Notes under the pieces: model-generated
Databases searched by the model: none
What the model was told of the DNA's origin: nothing
What the model saw: the letters and a program-made list of their open reading frames with translations, nothing else
Shown: positions 19,816 to 28,400 of the stretch, piece by piece
Numbering within the stretch: position 1 is the first letter of the stretch
Layout: each line of letters opens with the position of its first letter
Assembly: GCA_024224295.1 (NCBI GenBank)
Contig: JAAENN010000363.1
Coordinates: forward strand, 1-39,051
Length of the DNA: 39,051 nucleotides
Source of the DNA: Shimia sp.
Lineage (GTDB): Bacteria > Pseudomonadota > Alphaproteobacteria > Rhodobacterales > Rhodobacteraceae
Direction: 5' to 3'
Program-made: the position numbers and the translations under genes

Positions 19816-20699
19816 CTTTACCGCGCATCTTTTTTGCGGGTGCGTTTGCCTGCCTGGGCATCTACCTGTTTGCTTCCGCGCCGGAGCCTTTGCCGGATGG
19901 TGTGGTCGAAGTTGCCGGATGTCGTCATCCAGTGAATGCCGTGTTTGACGGGGTAAACGTCATCAATGAGGTTGCTCGCACGATTTACACCAAACGTATT
20001 GTGGGCGGGGGTAAGGCTGCCGGATTGAAGTTTGGCGAAGATTGGCAAGAGCCCGGGGTGGAGCAAGGGCCATTGCCTGCGCTGTTCCTGCGTGCAACTG
20101 CGGCGCATATGGAAACTTTGCCTCCGAGGTTGGGATTGTACCTAGGATCCGATGCTCCGATCAACAAATCCAATCTGTTTGGCGCAGCGCAAATGTCGGT
20201 GTTTAAACAGATTAAGACCTCGCGGGAGGCTGTGTACTCAGAAGATCCGCAAAGCGGGTTTGTGGCAATGTATCCAGACGTGGCTGGAGTCGCCCCCTGT
20301 GTAACCTGTCACAATGAGCATCCGGATAGCCCGAAAAAGGACTGGAAACTCAATGATGTGATGGGTGCGACAACCTGGACCTATCCGACTTCCGAGGTGA
20401 CTGCGGATGAGTTTCTGGGCGTGGTCGACGCGATGTACGCCTCGGTGGCGCATACCTATGAAACTTATCTGAGCAAGACTGCAGGCTTTGAAGCGCCAGT
20501 CAAGATCGGTGCTGAGTGGCCGCGTGAAGGCGCACGCGTCCTGCCTGAGTTGGACGTGTTTCTGGATGAGGTCAAAACCCAGGCATCCCCTGCGGTACTG
20601 CAAGCATTAACGCGAGACCGTCGACATCCAGATGGTCGATCCTCACAGGATGTTTTGGCTGTTCAAGCAGACGGGGGACAAGCGCCATGCGGTTTCTGA
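19812..20699 (+). CDS. DUF3365-like periplasmic monoheme cytochrome
   Basis: This 295-residue protein has an N-terminal signal or anchor (about 4-22) and one heme site, CVTCH at 163-167. The sequence around it (CHNEHPDSPKKDWKLNDVMG) and the upstream PLPALFLR / INKSNLFG pattern match DUF3365 (Tll0287-like), a PAS-like heme c fold often found in sensors. Here no kinase or cyclase is attached. The lone C37 (GCRHP) could form a further contact. It overlaps the pentaheme gene by four bases and the cytochrome b gene by 13. Likely roles are heme-based sensing or electron transfer in the periplasm. Confidence 0.75.
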   Translation: MTLPRIFFAGAFACLGIYLFASAPEPLPDGVVEVAGCRHPVNAVFDGVNVINEVARTIYTKRIVGGGKAAGLKFGEDWQEPGVEQGPLPALFLRATAAHMETLPPRLGLYLGSDAPINKSNLFGAAQMSVFKQIKTSREAVYSEDPQSGFVAMYPDVAGVAPCVTCHNEHPDSPKKDWKLNDVMGATTWTYPTSEVTADEFLGVVDAMYASVAHTYETYLSKTAGFEAPVKIGAEWPREGARVLPELDVFLDEVKTQASPAVLQALTRDRRHPDGRSSQDVLAVQADGGQAPCGF

Positions 20700-21178
20700 A
20701 ATTGACCTGGCAGCGTACGCCCTATGTGCCGCTGATTTTGTTTGCTGTTGTCTTCGCCGGGGTGCTGTTGTCGTCGGAGATCAAATCCGTTCTGGCGCAC
20801 CCTCTGACAGGGTTTGCGCAGCAAGTGGTGACTGGCACGCTGCTTCTGGGGTTATTTGCGTATCAATGGGTGCTGTTTTTTAAACGGGTCACTAAGGACA
20901 ATAGAAATGCTGGCAAGGTGCTGGTGCGCCATCGCTGGGTCGGGGCGGCGGCGACACTGCTCTTTGCCTTGCACGCCGTGCGCTTTGGCCATGTTTGGAT
21001 GAGCACGTTGAGCGCAGTGGTGTTTCTGGTCGCCTTGACGGGTGTTTTGAATCGGGAGGTTCTGCGGTATCGTAGCAACGCGATTTACCTGATTTGGCTG
21101 GTCACGCACATCGGCTTGTCCGCTGCGTTGGTGCCTTTGGTGGCGGTGCATATCTGGGTGGCGCTGGCCTATCAGTGA
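20687..21178 (+). CDS. Four-helix membrane cytochrome b with bis-heme histidine pattern
   Basis: This 163-residue protein has about five hydrophobic segments (11-29, 46-65, 84-99, 105-121, 133-161). H82 and H96, and H141 and H155, are each 14 residues apart within helices. This is the same H-x13-H spacing that holds two stacked b hemes in cytochrome b and ferric-reductase-type proteins. H38 and H102 are also present. It could carry electrons from quinol across the membrane to the periplasmic c-type hemes encoded just upstream. The start overlaps the previous gene by 13 bases. No named family is assigned; the heme call comes from the histidine spacing. Confidence 0.7.
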   Translation: MRFLKLTWQRTPYVPLILFAVVFAGVLLSSEIKSVLAHPLTGFAQQVVTGTLLLGLFAYQWVLFFKRVTKDNRNAGKVLVRHRWVGAAATLLFALHAVRFGHVWMSTLSAVVFLVALTGVLNREVLRYRSNAIYLIWLVTHIGLSAALVPLVAVHIWVALAYQ

Positions 21179-21183
21179 GGGCC

Positions 21184-21801
21184 TCAGAGGTCACCTTCAA
21201 TCAACCCCAGCCCTCGTAGGTAAACGCCAATGCCACTTTCAAGCAGGTCTTCCGGTGCAAAAGGGCTTTGGGTGCCTGGGGAGTTGCGTGCGTAGAGTTC
21301 CACCACGCCGTGGCTCATGGCCCAGACGTGGGCGGAGAACATGCTGGCAGGGGGGCGTTTCTCCGGCGGGATGTGTTTGGAGAGCTCGGCGGCGGCGTGT
21401 TCCATAACACCGCGCGCGCGGGTGGCGACAGTGGCGAGTTCTGGCGTGCGATTTACCGAGATGCCGCTTTCAAACATGGCGATATAGTGGCCGGGGTATT
21501 TGCGGGCAAAGGCGAGGTAGGCGCGTCCTGTGGCCTCAAAGGAGGCGAGCGCGGAGGGCTGGCCTTTGTCAAAAGCGAACTGCATCAAATCTGCAAAGAT
21601 TTCATAGCCTTGGCGGGCGGCTTCGGCGATGAGATCTTCGCGGCCCTCAAAGTGGCGATAGACCGCCGCCGGGGTCACACCTGCGGTTTTGGCGGCCTCT
21701 GAGAGGGTAAAGCCGGTGGGGCCCTTGGCCTCAATCAAGCTCAAAGCGGCCTCAACGAGCGCCTGGCGCAGATTGCCATGATGGTAGCCGCGTTTAGGCA
21801 T
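21184..21801 (-). CDS. TetR-family transcriptional regulator (WHG domain type)
   Basis: This 205-residue protein starts [20 protein letters not shown]. It has a TetR helix-turn-helix (about 10-60; [20 protein letters not shown] is the recognition part) and a C-terminal ligand domain of the WHG type. The frame is open upstream to 21987, but that part lies inside ppk2 and has no family resemblance. The ATG at 21801 overlaps the ppk2 stop by eight bases, so it is translationally coupled to ppk2. The ligand and targets are unknown; ppk2 and itself are candidates. It converges with the cytochrome b gene, five bases away. Confidence 0.9.
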   Translation of the reverse strand: MPKRGYHHGNLRQALVEAALSLIEAKGPTGFTLSEAAKTAGVTPAAVYRHFEGREDLIAEAARQGYEIFADLMQFAFDKGQPSALASFEATGRAYLAFARKYPGHYIAMFESGISVNRTPELATVATRARGVMEHAAAELSKHIPPEKRPPASMFSAHVWAMSHGVVELYARNSPGTQSPFAPEDLLESGIGVYLRGLGLIEGDL

Positions 21802-22663
21802 CCCAGATGTCCGGCCCGCAGCAGATTTTGGTGTCGATTTCGCCAATCGCCTCGGCGTCTTTGCGTTCATAGGGCAGGGCGTGCAGCACGGTGCGAAGGG
21901 CAGCGAGGCGGGCACGACGCTTGTCGTCAGAGCGGACCACGGTCCAAGGCGCGGCCTCTGTGTGCGAGCGCTGCAGAGTTTCGCCAATGGCAGCGGTGTA
22001 GGCGTCCCAGCGTTTGAGGCCTTCGACGTCGATCCAGCTCAGTTTCCACTGTTTGAGTGGATCGGTTTCGCGGCTTAGAAACCGGCGAAGTTGTTCGGCG
22101 CGCCCGACATTGAGCCAGAATTTAAACAGATAAATTCCGTCATTTACGAGGGTTTCTTCAAGGTTTGGGGCTTGATGGAAGAAGCGTTCCCGCTCGTCAT
22201 CTTCGCAGAAGTCAAAGACCTTTTCGACCACGCCGCGATTGTACCAGCTGCGGTCATAGAGCACCATTTCACCACCTGACGGCAGGTGGTCAAAGTAGCG
22301 CTGAAAGTACCATTGGCTGCGCTCAGAATCGGTGGGTTTGGAGAGGGCCACAAGGCGGGCTCCGCGCGGGTTCAGGTTCTTGCGGAACCGCTTGATTGTG
22401 CCGCCCTTTCCGGCAGCATCGCGACCTTCGAAGACACAAGCAATGCGGGCGCCGCTTTCCTTGGCCCAGAGCTGCATTTTCACCAGTTCGATTTGCAGCG
22501 CTTCGAGGTTGGCCTCATAGGTCTTGCGCCCCAAGCGGTCTGTGTGTGGATAGCTGTCTGACAGGATGTCGTTCTTGCCGGCGCTCATAATGGCCGCGCG
22601 CACCTCGGTGGGGGCGTCGTTTTCAAAGTAGGCGCTGATCGCACCGTCAAAGGGCAAGTCCAT
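21794..22663 (-). CDS. ppk2: Polyphosphate kinase 2
   Basis: This 289-residue protein has one PPK2 domain. Walker A is GRDAAGKGG (80-88); the Walker B/lid region is [12 protein letters not shown] (133-144). PPK2 enzymes of this class I type transfer phosphate between polyphosphate and GDP or ADP, and so regenerate nucleoside triphosphates from polyphosphate. The start is at 22663, with GGAGAG about seven bases upstream; a 13-residue longer reading has no ribosome site. It is downstream of metA by 71 bases and overlaps tetR. Confidence 0.94.
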   Translation of the reverse strand: MDLPFDGAISAYFENDAPTEVRAAIMSAGKNDILSDSYPHTDRLGRKTYEANLEALQIELVKMQLWAKESGARIACVFEGRDAAGKGGTIKRFRKNLNPRGARLVALSKPTDSERSQWYFQRYFDHLPSGGEMVLYDRSWYNRGVVEKVFDFCEDDERERFFHQAPNLEETLVNDGIYLFKFWLNVGRAEQLRRFLSRETDPLKQWKLSWIDVEGLKRWDAYTAAIGETLQRSHTEAAPWTVVRSDDKRRARLAALRTVLHALPYERKDAEAIGEIDTKICCGPDIWDA

Positions 22664-22734
22664 GAAAGCTCTCCGTTTTCCCCAATATGGGGCGTCCTGC
22701 ACCTCAGTGCAATCGCGATGGCCGCGCGCCGGGG

Positions 22735-23679
22735 TCAGGCGCGCAGGTCGGTGATTTCATGACCAATGCGGGACATGTCAAACGGCGTGGTCTGATAGAT
22801 CTCGGAAATCCAGTTGCCGTAGAGCAGGTGCGCATGGCTGCGCCAGCGGTTCTGCGGCGGGTTAGAGGGATCATCATCCGGGTAATAATTAGAAGGCACA
22901 TTGATCGTAGTTCCCTCTGACACGTCCCGATCATACTCCTGTTTCAACGTATCACTATCGTATTCGAAGTGATTGAAAATAAACAGGTCTCTCGTCTTGG
23001 GGGCCTCAATCAGGCAGGGCCCAACGTCCTCAGAGTGCAGCAGCGTGCGCAGCTCTGGACGGGCGTCGACTTCGTTCTGACGGATTTCGGTCCAACGGCT
23101 TACCGGGATGACGCAGTCATCGGAAAAGCCACGTAGGAAGGGGGAAGAATGTGCCAGGTTCTGGTGACGGAAACAGCCAAACGCTTTGTGATCCAAGATG
23201 TGTTTTTGTACGCCGTGGAAGTAGTTGATCATCGCCATGCCACCCCAGCAAACGCCAAAGGTGGAGTGCACATGGGTGCGGGTCCAATCAAAGACCTCGC
23301 AGAGTTCGTCCCAATAGGTGACCTCTTCAAACGGCAGGTGCTCGATCGGCGCGCCGGTGATAATGAGGCCGTCAAACTTCTCACCTGACGCCTTAACCTC
23401 CTGAAATGGGCGGTAGAATTCCGCCATATGCTCCGCCGCCGTGTTGCGGGTTTTGTGCTCTGACATACGGATGAGCGACAATTCCAACTGCAACGGGGTT
23501 GCGCCAATCAGGCGGGCAAATTGATTTTCCGTCTGAATTTTCTTCGGCATCAGGTTAAGAAGCCCAATACGCATCGGGCGGATGTCCTGACGGGAGGCCT
23601 GATCCGCGGCCATGACCATGACGCCTTCGTGCTTAAGCACGTCAAAGGCGGGGAGGTCGGCGGGGATCTTGATGGGCAT
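22735..23679 (-). CDS. metA: Homoserine O-acyltransferase MetA, predicted acetyl type
   Basis: This 314-residue protein activates homoserine for methionine synthesis. The glutamine-amidotransferase-like fold has nucleophile C144 (FGVCWGG) and H237/E239 (NHFEYDSD). The acyl-specificity loop reads TGAPIE, with E113 aligned to position 111 of the family; glutamate there marks acetyl-CoA users, glycine (E. coli) succinyl-CoA users. Acetyl specificity is therefore predicted. Only 48 bases separate it from the upstream ATPase gene, and I see no SAM-II riboswitch, which many alphaproteobacterial met genes carry. Co-transcription with the ATPase gene is likely. Confidence 0.95.
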   Translation of the reverse strand: MPIKIPADLPAFDVLKHEGVMVMAADQASRQDIRPMRIGLLNLMPKKIQTENQFARLIGATPLQLELSLIRMSEHKTRNTAAEHMAEFYRPFQEVKASGEKFDGLIITGAPIEHLPFEEVTYWDELCEVFDWTRTHVHSTFGVCWGGMAMINYFHGVQKHILDHKAFGCFRHQNLAHSSPFLRGFSDDCVIPVSRWTEIRQNEVDARPELRTLLHSEDVGPCLIEAPKTRDLFIFNHFEYDSDTLKQEYDRDVSEGTTINVPSNYYPDDDPSNPPQNRWRSHAHLLYGNWISEIYQTTPFDMSRIGHEITDLRA

Positions 23680-23727
23680 GTCAGTCTCTTTGTCTGTCAG
23701 TGGGGTGCATACACGCGAGAGCCATAG

Positions 23728-24597
23728 TTAGGCGGGGTTCGCGGGATGCTCAAGGGCTGTGGCGATCACGTCAACGAAATCAGCTGCTGTGGCGACCTGT
23801 GAGACGGCCTCGGCGGTTACAGTCACGCCCCAACTTGCCATGGCCTCATAGCGTGGTTGGCGGTGGGCCAGCGCCCGCGCATAGGTCCAGCGCACGAATG
23901 TGTCCGGGTCCACTTTGCTTTCGTCCTGACCAGTCTCTTTGAGATAGGCGTGCCAGCATTCCAGAAGGAATTCCGGCTGATAATACATAGGCTTAGGCGC
24001 CTTATCAAAGCGGCGTACTAGTTCTTCTGTGTGGGCGTCGGAGCCTTTGATCCAGACCATCAGTGTATTTTGAGACAGGGCAGTCAGGATCGGATCCTTG
24101 GGGTCTTCTGCATTGACAACTTCGCAGATTGAGCCGCCGGTATCGCAGATAAAATGGTCATAGCCATAGAGATCATGGGCGCGTGAAATGAAAGGTTCCG
24201 TGTCCATCAAGGCTGCCATTTCGGCGGTGCGGTGTTGGCTTTGACGCAGCATGTATTCGGCAAAGGGCAGGCCGCCCTTTTCGGGGTTGCCGGGCTTGCC
24301 GAGGTAGGTGGAAAGGGGGGCGAGGTTGTTGAACGTTATGTTGGAGCCGATGTAGATGCTGTCGGTCATCAGGAGTTCGCGCAGGAACGGGACCTTCATG
24401 GCTTCGCGTTTGGCGTTGTCAGTAATGTGTTCACCCATGTAGCGGGTGCCGATACGGTAGTCGATTGAGTAGTGAAACCAATCGCCGTTGCTGCGCAACG
24501 TGTTGGAAATGTGAGTTTTTCCAAGGCCTGACATGCCAAAGAGCAGGACTTTTTTCTGCTCCGCTTCGCGCCAGTCTTGCGCAGATGTGTAGATCAT
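23728..24597 (-). CDS. P-loop ATPase/kinase-like protein of unknown function
   Basis: This 289-residue protein has Walker A GMSGLGKT at 21-28 and a possible Walker B, HFICDTGGS, at 148-156. The sequence between (NNLAPLSTYLGKPGNPEKGG, 90-109) looks like a substrate or lid loop. It resembles proteins annotated only as ATPase in Rhodobacterales. It is the first gene of a reverse run with metA, ppk2 and tetR, which may suggest a link to sulfur or nucleotide metabolism, but no function is established. A TGACGT-CC-ACGTCA palindrome lies about 150 bases upstream. Confidence 0.7.
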   Translation of the reverse strand: MIYTSAQDWREAEQKKVLLFGMSGLGKTHISNTLRSNGDWFHYSIDYRIGTRYMGEHITDNAKREAMKVPFLRELLMTDSIYIGSNITFNNLAPLSTYLGKPGNPEKGGLPFAEYMLRQSQHRTAEMAALMDTEPFISRAHDLYGYDHFICDTGGSICEVVNAEDPKDPILTALSQNTLMVWIKGSDAHTEELVRRFDKAPKPMYYQPEFLLECWHAYLKETGQDESKVDPDTFVRWTYARALAHRQPRYEAMASWGVTVTAEAVSQVATAADFVDVIATALEHPANPA

Positions 24598-24743
24598 GGC
24601 GGATGCCCTTTTGCCAGTGTTGCGCAGTTTGGTAACGGGCCGCGGCTAAAGGGTCAAATGCTATCAGGGCGGGAGGCGTTAACCATAAAAATCCGTGTCG
24701 GTATTACGTCGGTATCGCGTCTGTGTTGCGCCGGTGCAAAAAT

Positions 24744-24757
24744 TGACGTCCACGTCA
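24744..24757. promoter_or_regulatory. Palindrome upstream of the ATPase gene
   Basis: TGACGT-CC-ACGTCA is a perfect dyad in a 207-base gap between two minus-strand genes. The shape is like sites of MerR-type regulators such as LiuR. The site is about 147 bases before the ATPase start. Confidence 0.4.
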
Positions 24758-24770
24758 GGCTTAACCGGGC

Positions 24771-24793
24771 GGGCGTTGCACTGGGCAACGCCT
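24771..24793 (-). terminator. Hairpin after the small secreted protein gene
   Basis: GGCGTTGC (24772-24779) pairs with GCAACGCC (24785-24792) around a 5-base loop, 12 bases past the stop of the minus-strand gene. No T-run follows, so it is either a weak terminator or an RNA-stabilising hairpin. Confidence 0.4.
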
Positions 24794-24804
24794 ATTGCAC
24801 GCCG

Positions 24805-25077
24805 CTAACCTTTGCAGCCAGCCTTGGACAGTTTGATGCCGGCAAAGCCGTGACCGTCCAGCCAGCCTTTTTTGTCCCAGTCACGGATGATGTCGCGGGT
24901 CTGATCCGGGGTGAACCCGTGTCTGGGCAGCTTTTCTCCAGCTTCCACCGCGGTCATTTGACAGCCGTTGTCGCGGATCAGTTTGAGGAGCTTGTCTGAG
25001 GTGTCACCGGCAGCAAATGCGGGGAGAGCGGTGAGAGACAGGCTGGCTGCAATGATAACTTTGACGGGAAAGGTCAT
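24805..25077 (-). CDS. Small secreted protein, unknown
   Basis: This protein has 90 residues from the ATG at 25077, which gives a signal peptide (about 1-23, ending LPAFAA) and is preceded by GAGGAC at suitable spacing. A frame start at 25143 would add a non-signal N-terminus. The mature part is about 67 residues, with two cysteines (C39, C88) that could form a disulfide, and a helix-turn-helix-like pattern (TAVEAGEKLPRHGFTPDQTR, then IIRDWDKKGWL). I do not recognise the family. Confidence 0.65.
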   Translation of the reverse strand: MTFPVKVIIAASLSLTALPAFAAGDTSDKLLKLIRDNGCQMTAVEAGEKLPRHGFTPDQTRDIIRDWDKKGWLDGHGFAGIKLSKAGCKG

Positions 25078-25200
25078 TTGAAGTGTCCTCAATAGGTAGA
25101 GCAATTGAGGCAGAGTTTCGGTGCGAATGGGGTATTTGGTCAAGGTTGCTTAGGGGGGAGAAACCGATGAGATCTGTCATATGTGAGGCTGGGCATATGA

Positions 25201-25254
25201 AGGGGCTTTGCCCCTCAGGGACGCGGGCGTCCCTTCACCCCAGGATATTTGGGG
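25201..25254. repeat. REP-like cluster of three hairpins
   Basis: AGGGGC-TTT-GCCCCT (25201-25215), AGGGACG-CGGG-CGTCCCT (25217-25234) and CCCC-N9-GGGG (25238-25254) are packed end to end in a gap between genes. Arrays of this form, ending in a CCCCAGGATATTTGGGG-type motif, resemble intergenic repeats I associate with Rhodobacterales genomes. No second copy is in this window. Confidence 0.5.
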
Positions 25255-25287
25255 ACATGAAATGAGGCATTTTAGGTACGGAACGTG

Positions 25288-25318
25288 AAAAGGCGCGGTC
25301 CGGAGAGCCGCGCCTTTT
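25288..25318 (-). terminator. Terminator of pyrG
   Basis: AAAAGGCGCGG (25288-25298) pairs with CCGCGCCTTTT (25308-25318) around a 9-base loop. On the minus strand, the stem ends in T residues, 28 bases past the pyrG stop. Confidence 0.88.
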
Positions 25319-25345
25319 GTGTGATCTTAGAGCCGGGTGTCGTGG

Positions 25346-26989
25346 TTAAACCAAGCGACTGTTGTCTTTGGCTGCGCGCACGAAGTCGCGGAACAATGGG
25401 TGAGGTTCAAACGGCTTGGACTTGAGTTCCGGGTGGAACTGCACGCCGATGAACCAAGGGTGGTCTTCCCATTCGACAATCTCAGGCAGGCGGCCATCCG
25501 GGCTCATGCCCGAGAAGCGCAGGCCGCAGGCTTCGAGTTGCTCGCGGTATTTGATGTCGACCTCATAGCGGTGACGGTGGCGTTCTTCGATGGCATTGGC
25601 GCCGTAAGCTGCGGCGACTTTGGAACCTTCGGTCAAGGTCGCGTCATAGGCGCCCAGGCGCATGGTGCCGCCTTTGGCATCGGTGGCCTTGCGGGTGACT
25701 TTGGCGTTGCCCTGCACCCATTCCTTGAGGTGGTAGACCACAGGCTCAAAGCGGGTTTTGCCGGCTTCGTGGTCAAATTCCTCTGAACCAGCATCAGAAA
25801 TGCCAGCTTTGTTGCGGGCAGCTTCGATGACGGCCATCTGCATACCAAGACAGATGCCAAGGTAGGGGATTTTGTGCTCACGGGCGTATTGCGCCGCGTT
25901 GATTTTGCCTTCGGTGCCCCGCTCGCCAAAGCCGCCGGGCACCAGAATGGCGTCATAGCCTTCCAGGAATGGCGCCGCGTCGTCTTTGTCAAACAGCTCT
26001 GCGTCGACCCAGCTGACGTTGACTTTCACACGGTTGGCCATGCCGCCGTGGGTCAGGGCTTCCTTGATGGATTTATAGGCGTCTTCCAATTGGGTGTATT
26101 TGCCCACGATGGCGACGTTGATTTTACCATCGGTGTTGTGGATGCGGTCGTTCACGTCCTCCCAGACGGTCAGGTCAGGGCGTGGGGCCGGGGCGATGCC
26201 AAAGGCGTCCAGCACGGCCTGATCGAGACCTTCGCGGTGATAGGCCAGCGGGGCTTCGTAGATCGATTTCAGATCGTAGGCGGCAACCACATGTTCTTTG
26301 CGCACGTTACAGAACAGCGCGATCTTCTGGCGCTCTTTGTCCGGAATTGGCTGCTCGGAACGACACACCAATACGTCCGGTGCAATACCGATGGATTGCA
26401 GCTCCTTTACGGAGTGCTGTGTCGGTTTGGTTTTAAGCTCGCCGGACGCGGCCAAATAGGGCAACAGCGTCAGATGCATGAAGATACATTCGCCGCGCGG
26501 CTTGTCGTGGCTGAACTGTCGAATAGCTTCAAAGAACGGCAGACCTTCGATGTCGCCCACGGTGCCGCCAATTTCGCAGAGCATGAAATCGACCTCGTCG
26601 TCGCCGACATGCAGGAAGTCTTTGATTTCGTTCGTGACGTGCGGCACCACCTGAATGGTTTTGCCAAGGTAGTCGCCACGGCGTTCTTTTTCCAGAACGT
26701 TGGAGTAGACCCGGCCAGAGCTGACGGAATCGGTCATGCGGGCGGGTACGCCGGTGAAGCGTTCGTAGTGGCCGAGATCGAGATCGGTTTCTGCACCATC
26801 GTCGGTGACAAACACCTCGCCGTGTTCAAACGGCGACATGGTGCCGGGATCCACGTTCAGGTACGGGTCCAGTTTGCGCAAACGCACGGTGTAGCCCCGT
26901 GCTTGCAGCAGCGCTCCTAACGCCGCAGACGCCAGACCTTTGCCCAGCGAAGAAACAACCCCACCCGTAATGAAAATGTAGCGCGCCAT
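25346..26989 (-). CDS. pyrG: CTP synthase
   Basis: This 547-residue enzyme makes CTP from UTP, ATP and glutamine. The synthase domain (1-about 265) has the N-terminal [18 protein letters not shown]-loop region and the [10 protein letters not shown] motif. The glutaminase domain (about 290-540) has nucleophile C380 in LGICLGMQ and the [14 protein letters not shown] ending ([10 protein letters not shown]) with its His/Glu. Length is normal. It stands alone with its own terminator; secG lies 260 bases upstream and has its own terminator. Confidence 0.98.
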   Translation of the reverse strand: MARYIFITGGVVSSLGKGLASAALGALLQARGYTVRLRKLDPYLNVDPGTMSPFEHGEVFVTDDGAETDLDLGHYERFTGVPARMTDSVSSGRVYSNVLEKERRGDYLGKTIQVVPHVTNEIKDFLHVGDDEVDFMLCEIGGTVGDIEGLPFFEAIRQFSHDKPRGECIFMHLTLLPYLAASGELKTKPTQHSVKELQSIGIAPDVLVCRSEQPIPDKERQKIALFCNVRKEHVVAAYDLKSIYEAPLAYHREGLDQAVLDAFGIAPAPRPDLTVWEDVNDRIHNTDGKINVAIVGKYTQLEDAYKSIKEALTHGGMANRVKVNVSWVDAELFDKDDAAPFLEGYDAILVPGGFGERGTEGKINAAQYAREHKIPYLGICLGMQMAVIEAARNKAGISDAGSEEFDHEAGKTRFEPVVYHLKEWVQGNAKVTRKATDAKGGTMRLGAYDATLTEGSKVAAAYGANAIEERHRHRYEVDIKYREQLEACGLRFSGMSPDGRLPEIVEWEDHPWFIGVQFHPELKSKPFEPHPLFRDFVRAAKDNSRLV

Positions 26990-27197
26990 GTGCGTGGCAT
27001 CCCCCGTGATTGTCGACCCTCAGGTCGGACGATTGTCGATATAGCAGCGCCCAAGTCAGTGCAGATTCGCCTGCAAAGTTGACCCAGCATCACGGGACTT
27101 AAGTCATATAGGATTCGCAGCAAAAAGGCAACCGGACCGCAAGATGCTGTTGCGGTTGGCAAATAGGCCTCAAGCTGTGGTGGATGCCCGATGGGGC

Positions 27198-27226
27198 AAA
27201 AAATCAGGCGGTCCCGAGGAACCGCC
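27198..27226 (-). terminator. Terminator of secG
   Basis: GGCGGT (27207-27212) pairs with ACCGCC (27221-27226). On the minus strand, the stem is followed by TGATTTTTT. It lies 25 bases past the secG stop. Confidence 0.82.
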
Positions 27227-27251
27227 AGAAATTTTTCAGAGTGCCCGACGT

Positions 27252-27617
27252 TTAGTCGGCGCGGGGCACCAGCGGTGCGTTGTCGCCTTCGGATGGCGGC
27301 AGCAGCGAGTCACCTGCGCCGGGCAGGGCTGGTGCGGTTTCTTCCGCAGCAGGTGCGGAGGTGCCCAGACGGTCAAATACCGAGCTGGAAGAAGAGTTGT
27401 TTGCGGCGATCACTGTCAGGGCAATCGACGTACAAATGAACGCGCCAGCAAGGATCCATGTCACCCGCGTCAGCGCAGTGGCTGCTGCGCGACCGGATAC
27501 GGCACCGCCGCCGCCGCCGCCCATGCCAAGGCCACCGCCTTCGGAACGTTGCACCAAAACGACGCCGATCAGCGCCAAAGCCAGAAGAAGGTGGATGATG
27601 AGGACAACGTTTTCCAT
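27252..27617 (-). CDS. secG: Preprotein translocase subunit SecG
   Basis: SecG is a 121-residue membrane protein of the SecYEG channel. It has two membrane helices (about 3-21 and 54-72) joined by the glycine-rich loop GGGLGMGGGGGG, and the family motif VLVQRSEGGG. The C-terminal tail is long, Pro/Ala/Glu-rich and poorly conserved, as usual in Rhodobacterales. It has a terminator downstream and is transcribed away from the nitrile hydratase genes. Confidence 0.95.
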   Translation of the reverse strand: MENVVLIIHLLLALALIGVVLVQRSEGGGLGMGGGGGGAVSGRAAATALTRVTWILAGAFICTSIALTVIAANNSSSSSVFDRLGTSAPAAEETAPALPGAGDSLLPPSEGDNAPLVPRAD

Positions 27618-27706
27618 TTGGACCTGTATTGCGAGCGTTCGGATTTTCTAGCGGCGTATGTAGGCAAGTTTGCGGCGGGGGGCAAGGTGGATTTGTGAAG
27701 TTGATC

Positions 27707-27797
27707 ATGCGGGTGGTCGTGTGAGGTTTTGATGATGGACCTGCGGACACAGTTCTGCGAGTGTTTTGTCATGCCTCATGATCATGACCACCCGCAT
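27707..27797. repeat. Inverted repeat around the nthA start
   Basis: ATGCGGGTGGTC (27707-27718) is the exact reverse complement of GACCACCCGCAT (27786-27797). The left arm is upstream of nthA and the right arm is in codons 6-9, so the pair spans the start codon at 27771. In RNA it could hide the start region. Confidence 0.45.
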
Positions 27798-28400
27798 TCT
27801 CACCTGCCTTCAGACCCTGCGCTGCGGGTCAGGGCGCTTGAAACATTGTTGACGGACAAAGGCTTGGTTGATCCCGCCGCCTTAGACGCGATCATTGATC
27901 TCTATCAGAACAAGATAGGACCGCAGAATGGCGCGCAGGTGGTGGCAAAGATGTGGTGCGATGTGAATTTTCACCGCCAAATGATCGAAGACCCGATGCC
28001 GAGGCTTCAGGAAATGGGTCTTTATGGGCGGCAAGGCGAGCATATGGTGTTCGTTGAGAATACCGACGAGGTTCACAACATGGTCGTCTGCACCCTGTGC
28101 AGTTGCTACCCGTGGCCGTTGCTGGGTATTCCGCCGGGCTGGTACAAATCCGATGCCTATCGGGCGCGTGCCGTACGCGAGCCACGCGCGGTCTTGTCAG
28201 AGTTTGGTGTGACATTGCCGGAAGGCAAAAAGGTGCGGGTCTGGGACAGCACGGCGGAGGTGCGCTATTTGGTGGTGCCGCAGAGGCCAGCGGGCACGCA
28301 AGGGTTCAGCGAGGACGACCTGGCGGCGTTGGTCACGCGTGACAGCATGATTGGCACCGGCTTGGCGCAGGCGCCTTCAACACTGGAGTCGGGCGCATGA
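27771..28400 (+). CDS. nthA: Nitrile hydratase alpha subunit, cobalt type
   Basis: The alpha subunit hydrates nitriles to amides with the beta subunit. The metal-binding loop VCTLCSC (C107, C110, C112) has threonine between the first cysteines, the mark of cobalt enzymes (iron enzymes have CSLCSC). The start at 27771 gives 209 residues beginning MPHDHDHPHSHLPSDPALR, a His-rich leader common in the family that may help load metal; the longer frame from 27729 is not family-like. It overlaps nthB by four bases. The host uses such enzymes to convert environmental or aldoxime-derived nitriles. No amidase gene is near in the window. Confidence 0.93.
   Translation: MPHDHDHPHSHLPSDPALRVRALETLLTDKGLVDPAALDAIIDLYQNKIGPQNGAQVVAKMWCDVNFHRQMIEDPMPRLQEMGLYGRQGEHMVFVENTDEVHNMVVCTLCSCYPWPLLGIPPGWYKSDAYRARAVREPRAVLSEFGVTLPEGKKVRVWDSTAEVRYLVVPQRPAGTQGFSEDDLAALVTRDSMIGTGLAQAPSTLESGA

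Noticed and set aside
23680-23727. SAM-II riboswitch before metA
   Set aside because: The gap is only 48 bases and lacks the conserved loop sequences.
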